64,000 bases of DNA from Dendrolimus kikuchii (GCA_019925095.2 CM034398.1:11237001-11301000), one strand, 5' to 3'. Numbered from the stretch's first letter, positions 33,343 through 44,640 are shown. Translations and numbers: made by a program. The notes: a model not told the origin generated them from the letters alone.

Positions 33343-34938
33343 CTACGGTCTTTATCGGATTACAGCTATTATTATACGGTGCTACCTTTTATAACGAATC
33401 TTAATATATCGTCTTTCTCGATTTTCGATCAAATTCTTAGAAATCCCCTAGAACCAGCCGTAAAAGTTAATACAAAATATACCTTTAAGTTGCGAATATA
33501 TTTTTGTAAAAACCTCTTTATAACGAATTTTCAATTATTGCAAAACATAAATAGAAAGTATAATTAATCTCTATATAACAATTTTTGACAACCTAAAATC
33601 TTTGCATAAAGTATTCTACCAATCTATGTAAGAAGAATTCATGTTTCGTCAGGTTCAAACATATTCGTTTACCGTTAGGGAATCCAGGAACTTAAACTTT
33701 CAGAATAAATTGACATTTAGTGTTGTAAGGCAAATAAGTAAGCATTCAGTATAATGTGTTTTACTTTTTATTTTAGGTTTGTTTACCTTGCCAAAACCTA
33801 AACTAACCTCTAACAAACAACAAATAAACACACCTCATTATAAGAATTTTTTTGGTATAACGAATATTTTCTGATCTCTTTCCGGTTTTTTTACACCAAG
33901 TTTACACTTTATTACACTAATTTTCCTTTTCCTTTCCCAGGGCACGTTTTCCCTAAATAAGGGTAGTGTAGTAAGAATGAGAGTGTCGGAATCTTTTGTT
34001 TTGGTTATGCCCACTCTTTGAGTCGGAATCCCAAATCAGTGTACAGATTAAAGTTTAAAATATATACGACTGATTCCCTTTTTGAAATAAAATATATGGC
34101 CTTGGATTTTAACTGGGCTTGGAATTCAGTGCTGTGAGCATATTTTACGTAATAAAATATCCCTGATCCATTAAAAACACTTAAAGGATTTATCTAAAAT
34201 AAATATTTGATCTGATTCGTCGAATTCTTTAGATAAGCGGACAATAGTCAATAATTAATTTCTCTAATAGTAACATGCTTTATTTTTAAACATTCCTATT
34301 TGCATCTAAACTTTTATCCCTACAGCATATAATACGTACAACCTTTTATATACAAGAGCTTTTCGCCTGATACGTAAAGACTACCTACCAATCTTTCTTT
34401 TGTGTTTAGTAACATTCATTCTAAAAATGGAAATCTGTTAATTTTGTAATTGTTGAAATAACTAATAAATAAAATTGTGAAGAGTATCCAGATTATAAAG
34501 TCCTTCGCGCAGACCTTTAGGATTTTCCTAAGAAGTGCATCTTAACTTTGTAGTTTTTTTTCTAACACTTAAAATAATATTGTAATGATTAAAGTTATAG
34601 TTTGGAATAAAATACACTAGTTTTTGCATATTGGCGGACTTTTCAATATATTACAAACGTAATTCAAAGAATGGGCTGCCACGATTCTGTTACTTTCTGC
34701 AATGAATTTTGAATGAAATAAATACACAATCAAATGAGTTAACTTTCACTATTGTGTATTTATAGGGATAAGAATTTAATTAGCATATTGTTTAGTGTGC
34801 TTGCTATTCTGTGTAAACGATAAATATACAAATTGTTTAAATTTAAATTAAATTAGTCTAATTCCATAAAATAGCATTTAGAAGCAAAAATTATTTGCTT
34901 CAGAGGGCTCCGTATAATTAATTATCAATAAGACTGGC
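33343..34938. other. Gene-free AT-rich stretch
   Basis: No gene was recognised. AATAAA near 33705 could serve as a poly(A) signal for the candidate exon ending at 33342. The rest is AT-rich with no clear repeat. Confidence 0.4.
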
Positions 34939-35210
34939 CTACAAAGGTGTAGTTTGTCTGTACTTTTGACCAGACCCATCTAATCTTATGTATTTCGATG
35001 CACTGAATCCGAATCTAGGGTCAGTTTGGTCAATACACTCTTAAAATTTTGAGTGTTTATGGACCAAAAGACCGAATTTGGGGTCAATTTCTTCCATCCA
35101 CCCTCAAAATTTTAAGGGTGTATGGACCCAACGGTTCTGATTCAGCGCATCGAAATACCTAAGAATAGATGGGTCTGGTGAAAAGTACGGACCACTTTTT
35201 TGTTTGTGAG
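34939..35210. mobile_element. MITE with ~54-bp inverted ends, family G
   Basis: 34956-35009 and 35139-35192 are reverse complements with about five mismatches (GACCAGACCCATCT, then ATTTCGATGC and CTGAATC). Weaker matching continues outward to the limits given. Internal CTCAAAATTTTAAGGGTG boxes repeat. A partial copy lies at about 49280-49436 beside a splice acceptor of the bHLH gene. Confidence 0.85.
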
Positions 35211-35521
35211 CTAATGTAATTATTACTAAAATCTGTTACATAGATGATAGAGATTATACTTTGTTGAAAGACAGTTTAATAATAGAAGATTGTTACACGA
35301 GGGATGAGAGAGACTTATTTAGTCACGAGATGGTTCGGTGCATGAGGGTAGCGAGGGCTCCAATACTAGTTCGAGTGCCTAAATAGATCTTTCACTCGAG
35401 GTTAACACTCTGCTTTTCATTTCGAATTTGAGGAAAGTAAATAAAATTAATTAATTAAACAAACAACCACTTCTCAAACGAAATCAAGCGTTAAATCCAT
35501 ATCTCAATCTGATAAACTCAT
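35211..35521. other. Spacer, no gene seen
   Basis: Nothing recognised. It includes ACGAGGGATGAGAGAGACTT near 35297 and CACTCGAGGTTAACACTCTG near 35393. Confidence 0.35.
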
Positions 35522-35585
35522 TTAATACATCATATATTTGTTCTGTTCACAGTTTTGTGAACAGAACAAATATATGATGTATTAA
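35522..35585. repeat. Perfect 30-bp stem hairpin with 4-nt loop
   Basis: 35522-35551 and 35556-35585 are exact reverse complements around the loop GTTT. The arm carries CATATATTTGTTCTGTTCAC. Perfect pairing at this length implies very recent origin or active conservation. Confidence 0.95.
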
Positions 35586-37034
35586 AAATCTTTTTCCAGA
35601 AACGAAAAGTAGATACTCTTTATATTCATGTAATCAAGTAACTTCAAGCATAGTTTCCGAGCATAACAAATGAAAAAGAAGATTTACATTACACCGAACT
35701 GACAAAGAGTTAAAGAACATTCGTAACAGCATGGAAGAAGAATAGTAGGAATAACATTTACTCAATAATAATGTATCTAGCTCTGAACAAACTAAATTCT
35801 ACACAGCGTCCCAGCTACGACTGCCATAAGGTCCAAATTTTCCGGAAATGTCCGGTAACATGAATACCAAACTGTCCAAAATGTCTACAATTTAGGTAAA
35901 GAAAAACCAATGTATTATATTCGGTGAACAAGGCGTGAGTGGGGTGGAGGAGAGGGAAATGCCCTTGGTTCCCCGGCGTTCATTCTATAACAAGGGTGAA
36001 ATTCCGAAATTCATATGAAAAATCTAGAATTTTGATTTATTACTCTACTAACACTAGTCACAGATCAATATTATCTTATGTCGCTTCAGGATGTTTTATT
36101 ATTTAAAACCTATTTTATAGACCAAATTAGACAAGAATTTAAATTGTAACAAGATTTTTTTTAAATTTTGAAACGCTAAAAAACAGCTGTAGAATTCTTG
36201 TGACTTTATCTCGGTCATGAGGAATTTAGAAACTTCTCAGAGTTATGTTTTTACTAGGAGACTCGCAATCCGAGTATTTTACTACTTCCAAGATAACAGG
36301 GTCACAAGTATTATCACGTATATTTTTCATGAAATCATTCATAATACATTGACTGGTAAAATGACCAAGGCTTCGAGGCCTAGCTCCGTATTGGTCCGGT
36401 GTACATAAATTATGATGTATTAATATAAGTATTCCTTAGTGGTCCATTCTCCACATGGCAGTTAATTCAAAACAAAACCTTTAAACATTTATTAAGCAAA
36501 ACCGCTCCTTAAAACGAATTTTAGTTTTATAATTTGATCGCTATATCAAAATAAATGAAATACACTTATAATTAATAATTATAATAAAATGTTCATTTGT
36601 AAATAAACAAAAGTTTTGTATGAAAACACAAAAATTGATAAATAGGGGAATACTTATCCTCTGTACAGTGAAAAACGTGGTGTAAATGAATATGAGAATA
36701 ACAAAGATGACTAATAAGATTTTGTAACTAGACATAACTAACTTAAAACATATAATTAGATACTAAAAATAAATTAACTTATAAATATAAACTTGAAAAT
36801 AAACTACAAACTACGTAAAAACTAAAACTAAATAAAAAAGGGAAAAACGCCTAAAGATAAGTTAATGGTCCCAAACCACTGTCATTTGCCGGGAACGTTC
36901 TTATCATCTTATAAAACGGCGATGTTTTATAAGATAAATATAAGATAATTTTCCGCTCCCCTGCTGAGGCTGCATAGCCTCATACAGCATGCATGCAGCC
37001 TTATAGGTTTTGTACGAGCGTACAAACTTATAAT
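35586..37034. other. Gene-free stretch
   Basis: No gene supported. A short hairpin, CTTATAAAAC around GGCGAT, lies near 36910. A GC-richer piece lies near 35930-35990 (GGGGTGGAGGAGAGGGAAAT). Confidence 0.4.
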
Positions 37035-37100
37035 GTCATAAGTAGGTACAAGTTAAGGGAGTCAGTTATTTGACTTCTTTAACTTGTACCTACTTATGAC
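37035..37100. repeat. Long hairpin, 22-bp perfect outer stem
   Basis: 37035-37056 (GTCATAAGTAGGTACAAGTT then AA) pairs exactly with 37079-37100. Inside, GGGAGTCA and TGACTTCT can pair as RNA with two G-U pairs around the loop GTTATT, and TAAT/ATTA pair outside after one bulged base. Confidence 0.9.
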
Positions 37101-37329
37101 CATTATTGTTTGAAAATTAATTTAAATTATTTGTATCATGATATTTTAAAATTAAAATGATGATATGTCATTTTAACGCCTGGTCTTTTATATGTAAAAA
37201 TATTAGAATTTATTGTAATGTGTTTGCATCCCTATTATATAAAATATTGGAAGTTTATTTATTGTATTTGTTTGGAAACATTAATTAAACTTTGTCAAAA
37301 TTTTTAGGCATTTTATTAGGGCAACTGTG

Positions 37330-38110
37330 AGCTGAACCAGCCCGTATTTTTTTATTGAGACGGGGGAAATGCTTTTCGCACACTACCGGGTCGTTTGCTA
37401 GGGATTGGACCAAAGCGATGAGAGGTAAAGCTACGAATAGCAACCAGAGTCAATCGTCGGCATGTGTGGAGACTCAAATACTCAATACTCCACTAAAACC
37501 TCCTCCTCCCATTTGCCCCACGCTTTTTTTTATTTTTTATTGCAGGAGTCCAGCAGACAGGCAGACGGCCCACTTGATGGAAAGCGGTTACCATAGCCTA
37601 TACACATTTGCAACACCAAAGGTGCTACAAATGCCCTGCTGCTCTCTTAAAGGAGACTGGAACCTGGTCACTAATGCCAGAACACAACACAAGGTTGTTG
37701 TGGCGGCATACTCTAGACCAGGGGTGGTCGTCATCCAGTTGAGTAAATACCCTACCACCTGGCTGTGGGTTGTTTTGTCGCCTCTTACGACAGGCCGCCT
37801 GGCCGCAGGAAAATGTATTATTTCTCCGTTCCTGCACGGGAGCGCTTATGGCAGGAAGAGCGTGAGACTTAGAACGTAGTTACGCCCACGCTGATCCTAG
37901 TGCATCAGTGCTTGAGAGTGCCCTGGGAAGCAGAGCAAACTCACTTCGTCAACAGACGGATCACTCCTCCGCTCCCCAGATGCTGGAGGGCCCCCTGCAA
38001 AACCACCCCGTATTGGCCCAACGTTGGTTAGGCTTAAGCCGATTCATCTTTTCTCTAGTGACGGGTTTCTATACCTTACTATATCTTGTCCGGTGTCCGG
38101 TGAAAAATAT
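37330..38110. repeat. Composite dispersed repeat with family D region
   Basis: The GC-richer block includes TTTTTATTGCAGGAGTCCAG, CAGACGGCCCACTTGATGG, TGGTCACTAATGCCAGAACA, TTGTCGCCTCTTACGACAGG and CGTTCCTGCACGGGAGCG. Overlapping frames (174 and 70 codons) give phrases such as RKRRQNNPQPGGRV on the minus strand, known from repeat-derived ORFs and not from a host gene. Fragments recur at 44470-44640 and, reversed, at 54722-54955. Confidence 0.65.
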
Positions 38111-38990
38111 AAATTATTAATATATGAAGTTTATGACAAATTTAAATCAGTAGTGAGGCAAATGAACGTATAGTAGGTAATATGTAGAAATCCGGCTTAG
38201 GTTTTTTTTGATCTACGCAATTTTTAAAAGTAATTAATGTTCACGTGTTTTAATGTTTAAATCTATGCAATTTATGCATGAAAATAGATAATTATATAAA
38301 ATATCACCGTATGTGTCGGGACGAGAAAAAAATCAATAAAGTACCTCTAATATATTGTACGTGATAAATCTCGAATCATCTTATCTATTATAATACCATT
38401 ATGGAGATGTGAATTGATTGTAAATTAAGTACTAAGAAATGTTAGTAAATTTAACATTTTAATTGTTGATATCTTTTAGCTTAAGAAATCCGAGAGTCCG
38501 TGGCTTCGCCCGTATAACATTCAGCGAATCAAATTTAAACAAACATACCCCACAGAACTGATTAAATTTACGAGACAAAACTTGTCCTTTAATATATTTT
38601 ATACATAAAAAAATACTCTTGCCTAAATTTTAATTCGGTATCCTGTGGAAACGATTACGATGTCCGCGATAAAAAGTTACCAACAACACAACATAGTACG
38701 TATAACATTTTTGGATTAAATTATTAAGTTTATTCCCAAGACCGTGAAGAAGGAACAAAATATAAACATCCCAGCAGAATCCTTTCTAAATTTACATAGG
38801 TATATTTAATATGTAAAACTGAAAATGCATAATTCACAAACAGTAGACACAATCACTTATAATGCATTGGGAACACACACCTAAATAAACGTTTGTTTCA
38901 AAAAAACCACTAAGCAGTTTTTATATATTTTAGACGTGATATACAAATACTTTAAATACTAGTAGCTATTTGTCTTTACCGACATCATAA
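38111..38990. other. AT-rich spacer with a family B fragment
   Basis: GAGGCAAATGAACGTATAGT near 38155 belongs to MITE family B. A GAGAGTCCGTGGCTTCGCCC motif near 38492 resembles a Helitron-like end. No gene. Confidence 0.4.
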
Positions 38991-38994
38991 TTTC

Positions 38995-39080
38995 GCTAAG
39001 TGAATCAGTATTGCCATACAGTGTGGCAACATAGCCAGCTTGCTGGGTATGCTTCCCTCTGGCAACGATTTATAATAATG
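38995..39080 (+). pseudogene. 3' fragment of the 32-kb transposon type
   Basis: TGAATCAGTATTGCCATACA, then GTGTGGCAACATAGCCAGC and TGCTTCCCTCTGGCAACG align with 32805-32880 of the intact ORF, with substitutions. Only the last ~25 codons survive. Confidence 0.8.
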
Positions 39081-39173
39081 ATAATTTTATTTATCTCAGA
39101 CTTGGGTTCATAATGTGTTGGTTATACAAAAGACTTAAAAACTATTCCCTATTAAAACCTATCCTTATCCCTA

Positions 39174-40216
39174 TCCCTATTAATATTATAAACGCGAAAG
39201 TAACTCTGTTTATATGTCTGTTCCGTTTTCACGTAAAAACTACTGGATCGATTTGGCTGAAACTCAGTATATACTTATATATTTTCGATACCGAGAATGA
39301 ACATAGGATACTTTTTATCCCGAAAAATGGGATAGTTTCCGGGATAAAAATATATTTGTCTTTCTGTTTGTTATGCTTTTATGGAAAAACTACTGGACCG
39401 ATTTAATTGAAATTCGGTATGTATGTAATTTTAATACCGAGAGTAGACAAGGGATACCTTTTATCTCGGATAATGGGATAGATTTATGTAAAGGTTATCC
39501 CAAAAGTGGAATAGGTTTTTTTATCCGATTTGTCCGATTTGTCTGATTTGTCTGATTTGTCTTTTTTGACCGATTTGTCCCTATTGTCGGATTTGTCCGA
39601 GTTATCCGATTTGTTCGATTTGTTCGATTTGTCCGATTTGTCCGAGTTGTCCGGTTTATCCGATTTGCCCGTATTGTCCGATTTGTCCGAGTTGTCCGAT
39701 TTGTCCGAGTTGTCCGATTTGTCCTTTATGTCCGATTTGTCCTTTATGTCCGATTGGTCCGAGTTGTCCGATTGTTGTCCTTTTTGTCATTTATGTAGTT
39801 GTCATAGACGGGGGATAGATAAATATAACTAGGACGGTTTGAAATAAAGGTTGAAAGTTTGGATAAGACCAATCATTTCTCAAGTTTATAAATATAAACA
39901 TTTATCGTCTATAAAAAATGCAATAGTAACTCGATAGGTCTTTCCGTTAAGTTTTCACGGAAAACTACTAGGAATACTGGATCGGTTTTGCTGTAATTTT
40001 GTTTAAATGTAGTTTTAATATCGAAAATGGACATAAATACTTTTCATGCCGGAAGATGGGATAGTTTACGATATAAAATGAAATTAAACTTCAGAGTGCA
40101 AATAGCACTAACATAAAAATTAATTACAATGTAACCTGTATTAACAACTCTTGCTCTTTAAACAAGAAGCACGCACCAGCGGTTGACCCGCGGCGTGGCC
40201 GCGGAGTAAACTCTAG
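39174..40216 (+). mobile_element. Helitron-like array, copy 1
   Basis: Starts ATCCCTATTAATATTATAAA (5' TC preceded by A) and ends with the hairpin CCGCGGCGTGGCCGCGG and AGTAAACTCTAG, as Helitrons end (hairpin, then CTRR). It holds paired blocks around TACTGGATCGATTTGG and TTTTTATCCCGAAAAATGGG, then a 9-bp minisatellite, then a 3' block. It has no Rep/helicase gene, so it is non-autonomous. Copy 2 begins at the very next base. Confidence 0.8.
39523..39790 (+). repeat. 9-bp minisatellite, GTCCGATTT type
   Basis: About 30 units of GTCCGATTT with variants GTCTGATTT, GTCCGAGTT and GTCCTTTAT. Because 9 is a multiple of 3, it stays open as a SDLSDLSEL-type frame, which I do not consider a protein. 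Confidence 0.9.
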
Positions 40217-41797
40217 TCCCTATTAATATTATAAATGCGAAAGTAACTCTGTGTCTGTCTGTCTGTCTGTCTGTCTGTTCCGATTTCACGTAAAAACTAC
40301 TGGACCGATTTGGCTGAAACTCAGTATATATATATATATATATATTTTCGATGCCGAGAATGAACATAGGATAGTTTTTATCCCGGAAAATGGGATAGTG
40401 CCCGGGATAAAAATATATTTGTCTGCTTGTTTGTTATGCTTTTATGCTTTTACGGCAAAACTAATGGGCCGATTTGGCTGAAATTTGGTACGTATGTGAA
40501 TTAAATACCGAGGGTGGACATGGGATACTTTTCATTTTGGCCTTTTCGGTCATTTTGGCCATTTAGGCCATTTTATTTATTTTGGTTAATTTGGAAATTT
40601 TGGTCATTTTGGCCATTTTAGTCATTTTGGTCATTTTAGCCATTTCGGTTATTTTGGCCATTTTGGTCATTTTGGCCATTTCGGTCATTTGGCCTTTTTG
40701 GTTATTTCAGTCATTTTGGCCTTTTTGTTCATTTTGGCCTTTTTGGTCATTTTGGTGATTTTGGTGATTTTAGCCATTTCGGTTATTTTGGCCATTTTGG
40801 TCATTTTGGCCATTTCGGTCATTTGGCCTTTTTGGTCATTTCAGTAATTTTGGCCTTTTTGGTAATTTTAGTCATTTTGGCCATTTTGGTCATTTAGGCC
40901 ATTTCGGTCAATTGGCCTTTTTGGTCATTTCAGTCATTTTGATCATGTCGGTCATTTTAGCCTTTTTGGTCATTTTGGCCATTTTAGTAATTTTGGCCTT
41001 TTTGGCCATTTCGGTCATTTTGGCCATTTCGGTCATTTTGGCCTTTTTGGCCATTTCGGTCATTTTGGCCTTTTTGGTCATTTTAGCCATTTTGGCCATG
41101 TCGTTAATTTTGGCCTTTTTGGCCATTTTGGCCATTTTAGTAATTTTGGCCTTTTTGGCCATTTCGGTCATTTTGGCCGTTTTGGTCATTTTGGCCGTTT
41201 TGGTCATTTTGGCCTTTTTGACCATTTCGGTCATTTTGGCCTTTTTGGTCATTTTGGCCATTTCGGTCATTTTGGCCTTTTTGGTCATTTTAGCCATTTT
41301 GGCCATGTCGGTAATTTTGGCCTTTTTGATCATATTGGCCATGTCGGTCATTTTGGCCTTTTTGATAATTTTGGCCTTTTTGGTCATTTTGGCCATTTTA
41401 GTAATTTTGGCCTTTTTGGCCATTTCGGTCATTTTGGCCGTTTTGGTCATTTTGGCCGTTTTGGTCATTTTGGCCTTTTTGACCATTTCGGTCATTTTGG
41501 CCTTTTTGGTCATTTTGGCCATTTCGGTCATTTTGGCCTTTTTGGTCATTTTAGCCATTTTGGCCATGTCGGTAATTTTGGCCTTATTGATCATTTTGGC
41601 CATGTCGGTCATTTTGGCCTTTTTGATAATTTTGGCCTTTTTGGTCATTTTGGCCATTTCAGTCAATTCGGTAATTTTGGGCCATTTCGGCCATTTTGGT
41701 CACTTTGGCCATACTTTTTATCGCAAAAATAAAACTAAAATGAAAGTGTTAGTGAGAAACTAATCATTTCTTAAGTTTATAGGTATAATAAAAATTA
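40217..41797 (+). mobile_element. Helitron-like array, copy 2
   Basis: Starts TCCCTATTAATATTATAAAT directly after the CTAG of copy 1. TCTG and TA microsatellites lie in the 5' half. The 3' block after the minisatellite is short and lacks the terminal hairpin, ending near AAGTTTATAGGTATAATAAA before a stub of another start (ATCCCTATTAATATTTAATG). Confidence 0.75.
40533..41712 (+). repeat. 9-bp minisatellite, GGTCATTTT/GGCCATTTT type
   Basis: About 1.2 kb of TTTTGGTCA/TTTTGGCCA/TTTCGGTCA units. Higher-order repetition is visible: the block at about 41100-41340 recurs closely at 41345-41585. Open frames of 283 codons (plus) and 252 codons (minus) cover it. Their low-complexity text (FLVILAFLAISVILA; MAKMTKKAKMTEMA) comes from the repeat alone. 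Confidence 0.9.
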
Positions 41798-41822
41798 CCC
41801 CTATCCCTATTAATATTTAATG

Positions 41823-42729
41823 TCCCTATTAATATTATAAATGCGAAAGTAACTGTCTGTCTGTCTGTTCCGTTTTCACGGAAAAACTACTGGACCGATT
41901 TGGCTAAAACTCAGTATATATATATTTTCGATTCCTAGAATGAACATAGGATATTTTTTCTTTCTTTCTTTCTTTTATCCTTTTATGAAAAGACTATTGG
42001 ACCGATTTGGCTGGAACTCGGTACATATATAATTTGAATATCGAGAGTGACCAAGGGATACTTTTTATCCCGGATAATGGGATACATTTTGGGATAAATT
42101 TATGTAAAGTTTATCCCGGAAACTAGGACTGGTTTTGTGATTTCGTCCACTGGGTCTACTGGGTCCACTGGGTCCACTTGATCCACTGGGTCCACTTGGT
42201 CCCCTTGGTCCACTGGGTCCACTTGGTCCACTTGGTCCCCTTGGTCCCCTTGGTCCACTGGGTCCACTTGGTCCACTGAGTTTACTGGGTCCACTGGGTC
42301 CATTTGGAACACTTAGCCTACTGGGTCCATTGTTCCCACTGGGTCCACTGGTCCCACTGGGTCCACTGGGTCCACTTGAACCACTGGGTCCACTGGGTCT
42401 ACTTGGTCCACTTGACTCACTGGGTCCACTGGACCCACTGGGTCCACTTGGTCCACTAGATCCGTTGGGTCCACTGGGTCCACTTTGTCCACTGGATCCA
42501 CTGGGTCCAGTTGGTCCACTGGGTCCACTGGGTCCACTTGGTTCACTTGGTCCATGTTATCTATTTTGTCAAGTTTTGTCATTTATGTAGTTTACATATA
42601 GACAGGGGTGGTATAGTTTGTGATATAAAATGAAGTGAATCTTTCGGGAGTAAATACATAAAAAAATAATACAATCAAGAGACACGCACTAGAGGTTGAC
42701 CCGCGGCGCAGCCGCGGGGTAAACTCTAG
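41823..42729 (+). mobile_element. Helitron-like array, copy 3
   Basis: Starts TCCCTATTAATATTATAAAT and ends with GACCCGCGGCGCAGCCGCGG then GGTAAACTCTAG. Blocks GATTTGGCTAAAACTCAGTA and GGATAATGGGATACATTTTG match the other copies. A TTTC microsatellite sits near 41959. Copy 4 follows at once. Confidence 0.8.
42145..42555 (+). repeat. 9-bp minisatellite, GGTCCACTG type
   Basis: About 45 units of GGTCCACTG/GGTCCACTT. In one frame it reads GPLGPLGPL and on the other strand DPVDPVDQV. The collagen-like look is an effect of the period. Confidence 0.9.
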
Positions 42730-44065
42730 TTAATATTATAAATGCGTAAGTAACTCTGTCTGTCTGTCCATTCCGTTTTCACGTAAAAACTACTGGACCG
42801 ATTTGGCTGTAACTCGGTATATATATATTTTCGATGCCGAGAATGAACATAGGATACTTTTTATCCCAGAAAATGGGATAGTTTCCGGGATAAAAGAATA
42901 TTTGTGTCTCTGTTTGTTATCCTTTTATGGCAAGACTATTGGACCGATTTGGCTGATACTCGGTACATATGTAATTTAAATACCGAGGGTAGCCAAGGGA
43001 TACTTTCATCCCGGATACTGGGATAGATTTTGGGATAGATTATGTAAAGTTTATCCCGGAAACTAGGATAGGTTTTTTATTTGTGGTTTGCCATTTTCGT
43101 CATTTTGTTTATTTTGGTCAATTTGGTCGTTTAGGTAGTTTTGGTAGTTTTGGTTGTTTTCATAGTTGTCGTAGTTTTGGTTGGTAGTTTTGCTATTTTC
43201 GGTAGTTTATGCTGGTAGTTTTGGTAGTTTCGGTTGTTTTGGTAGTTGTGGTAGTTGTGGTAGTTTTGGTAGCTGTAGTAGATTTGGTAGTTGTGGTAGT
43301 TTTGGTTTGTCGATTTGGTAGTTTTGGTTTGTAGATTTGGTAGTAATGGTAGTTTTGGTTGGTAGATTTGGTTATTTTGGTAGTTGTGGTAGTTTTGATA
43401 GTTGTGGTAGTTTTGGTTTGTAGATTTGGTAGTTTTGGTTGGTCGATTTGATATATTCGGTTGTTTTGGTAGTTGCGGTAGTTTTGATAGTTGTGATAGT
43501 TTAGGTAGTTATGGTAGTTTTGATAGTTGTGGTGTTTTGGTAGTTTTGTTAGTTGTGGTGGTTTTGGTATTTGTGGTAGTTTTGATTGGTAGATTTGGTA
43601 ATTGTGGTAGCTTAGGTAGTTGTGGTAGTTTTGGTTGGTGGATTTGGTAGTTTTGGTTGGTAGATTTGGTAGTTTCGGTAGTTTTAGTACGTTTGGTAGT
43701 TTTGGTCGTTTGTGTAGTTTACACAATATTTAGTTATATAAATAAAACTAGAACGGGTTGAAATAGGGTATTAAAGTTTGTATGGGGGACCAATCATTTA
43801 TTAAGTTTATAGATATAATAAATCATAATCTTTAAAAAAATGCGATTTTCACTCGATCTGTCTGTCTGAATATCGAAAATGGACATAGATACTATTCATC
43901 CCGGTAGATGGGATAGTTTGCGATATAAAATGAAGTAAATCTTCCGAGGGCAAATAGCACCAACATAAAAATACAATACAATATATCCTGTATTAATGCC
44001 TGCTCTTAAAACAAGAGGTAAGAACTAGAGCTTGACGCGCGGCGGAGCCGCGGGGTAAACTCTAG
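42730..44065 (+). mobile_element. Helitron-like array, copy 4
   Basis: Starts TTAATATTATAAATGCGTAA without the leading TCCCTA, and ends GCGCGGCGGAGCCGCGGGGT then AAACTCTAG. Middle blocks (TTTTTATCCCAGAAAATGGG, ATCCCGGATACTGGGATAG) match the others. Confidence 0.8.
43085..43713 (+). repeat. 9-bp minisatellite, GGTAGTTTT/GGTAGTTGT type
   Basis: About 70 units, with insertions such as TTGGTAGATTTGGTA. The 177-codon minus-strand frame (NYHNYQNYHNY) is a by-product. Confidence 0.9.
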
Positions 44066-44156
44066 TTAACATTATAAATGCGAAAGTAACTCTGTCGGTC
44101 TGTCTGTCTGTTCCGTTTTCACGGAAAAACTACTGGACCGATTTGGCTGAAACTCA

Positions 44157-44200
<44 letters not shown>

Positions 44201-44468
44201 CCGATACCGAGAATGAACATAGGATATCACGAAAAATGGGATAGTCTCTGGGATAAAAATATATTCGTCTCTTTGTTTGTTACGCTTTTACGAAAAAACT
44301 ACTGCATCGATTTGGCTGAAATTTGGTATATATATAATTTTAATATCGAGGGTGGACAAGGGATACTTTTTTCCCGGATAATGGGATAGATTTATGTAAA
44401 AGTTATCCCAGAAAGTAGGATAGGTTTTTCTGTGATTTGCCATTTTGGTTAATTTGGTCATTTTTTGG
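44066..44468 (+). mobile_element. Helitron-like array, copy 5, truncated
   Basis: Starts TTAACATTATAAATGCGAAA right after copy 4. It has a long TA run (about 44158-44199) and the usual ATGGGATAGTCTCTGGGATA and AATGGGATAGATTTATG blocks. It stops soon after the first units of a GGTTAATTT-type minisatellite, where the next repeat cuts in. Confidence 0.75.
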
Positions 44469-44640
44469 TCACTAATGCTGGAACACAACTCAAGGTTGTT
44501 ATAGCGACATACTTTAGACCAGGTGTGGTAGCCATTTAGTCGGGCAAATACCCCTACCACTTGGCTGTGGGTTGTTTTGTTGCCTCTTACGACAGGCCGC
44601 CCGGCCGCAGGAGATTGTATTCTTTCTCCGTTCCTGCACG
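44469..44640. repeat. Family D composite fragment
   Basis: TGGTCACTAATGCTGGAACA, TTGTTGCCTCTTACGACAGG and TTCTCCGTTCCTGCACGG match 37660-37845 in the same orientation. A second small piece (TTATTGCAGTACTTCAGCAG) lies at 44885-44930. Confidence 0.75.

Noticed and set aside
37355..37879. 174-codon ORF
   Set aside because: It lies in a composite dispersed repeat with fragments at 44.5 and 54.8 kb. The text is not protein-like and other frames are open too.
39530..39832. 100-codon SDLSDL ORF
   Set aside because: Pure translation of the GTCCGATTT minisatellite.
42330..42590. Collagen-like GPLGPLGPL frame
   Set aside because: It is the 9-bp minisatellite of Helitron-like copy 3 read in one frame. 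It lacks signal peptide, splice sites and non-repeat sequence.
43193..43726. 177-codon asparagine/tyrosine-rich minus-strand ORF
   Set aside because: Produced by the GGTAGTTTT 9-bp array. There is no unique sequence of note and the opposite strand is also open in part.
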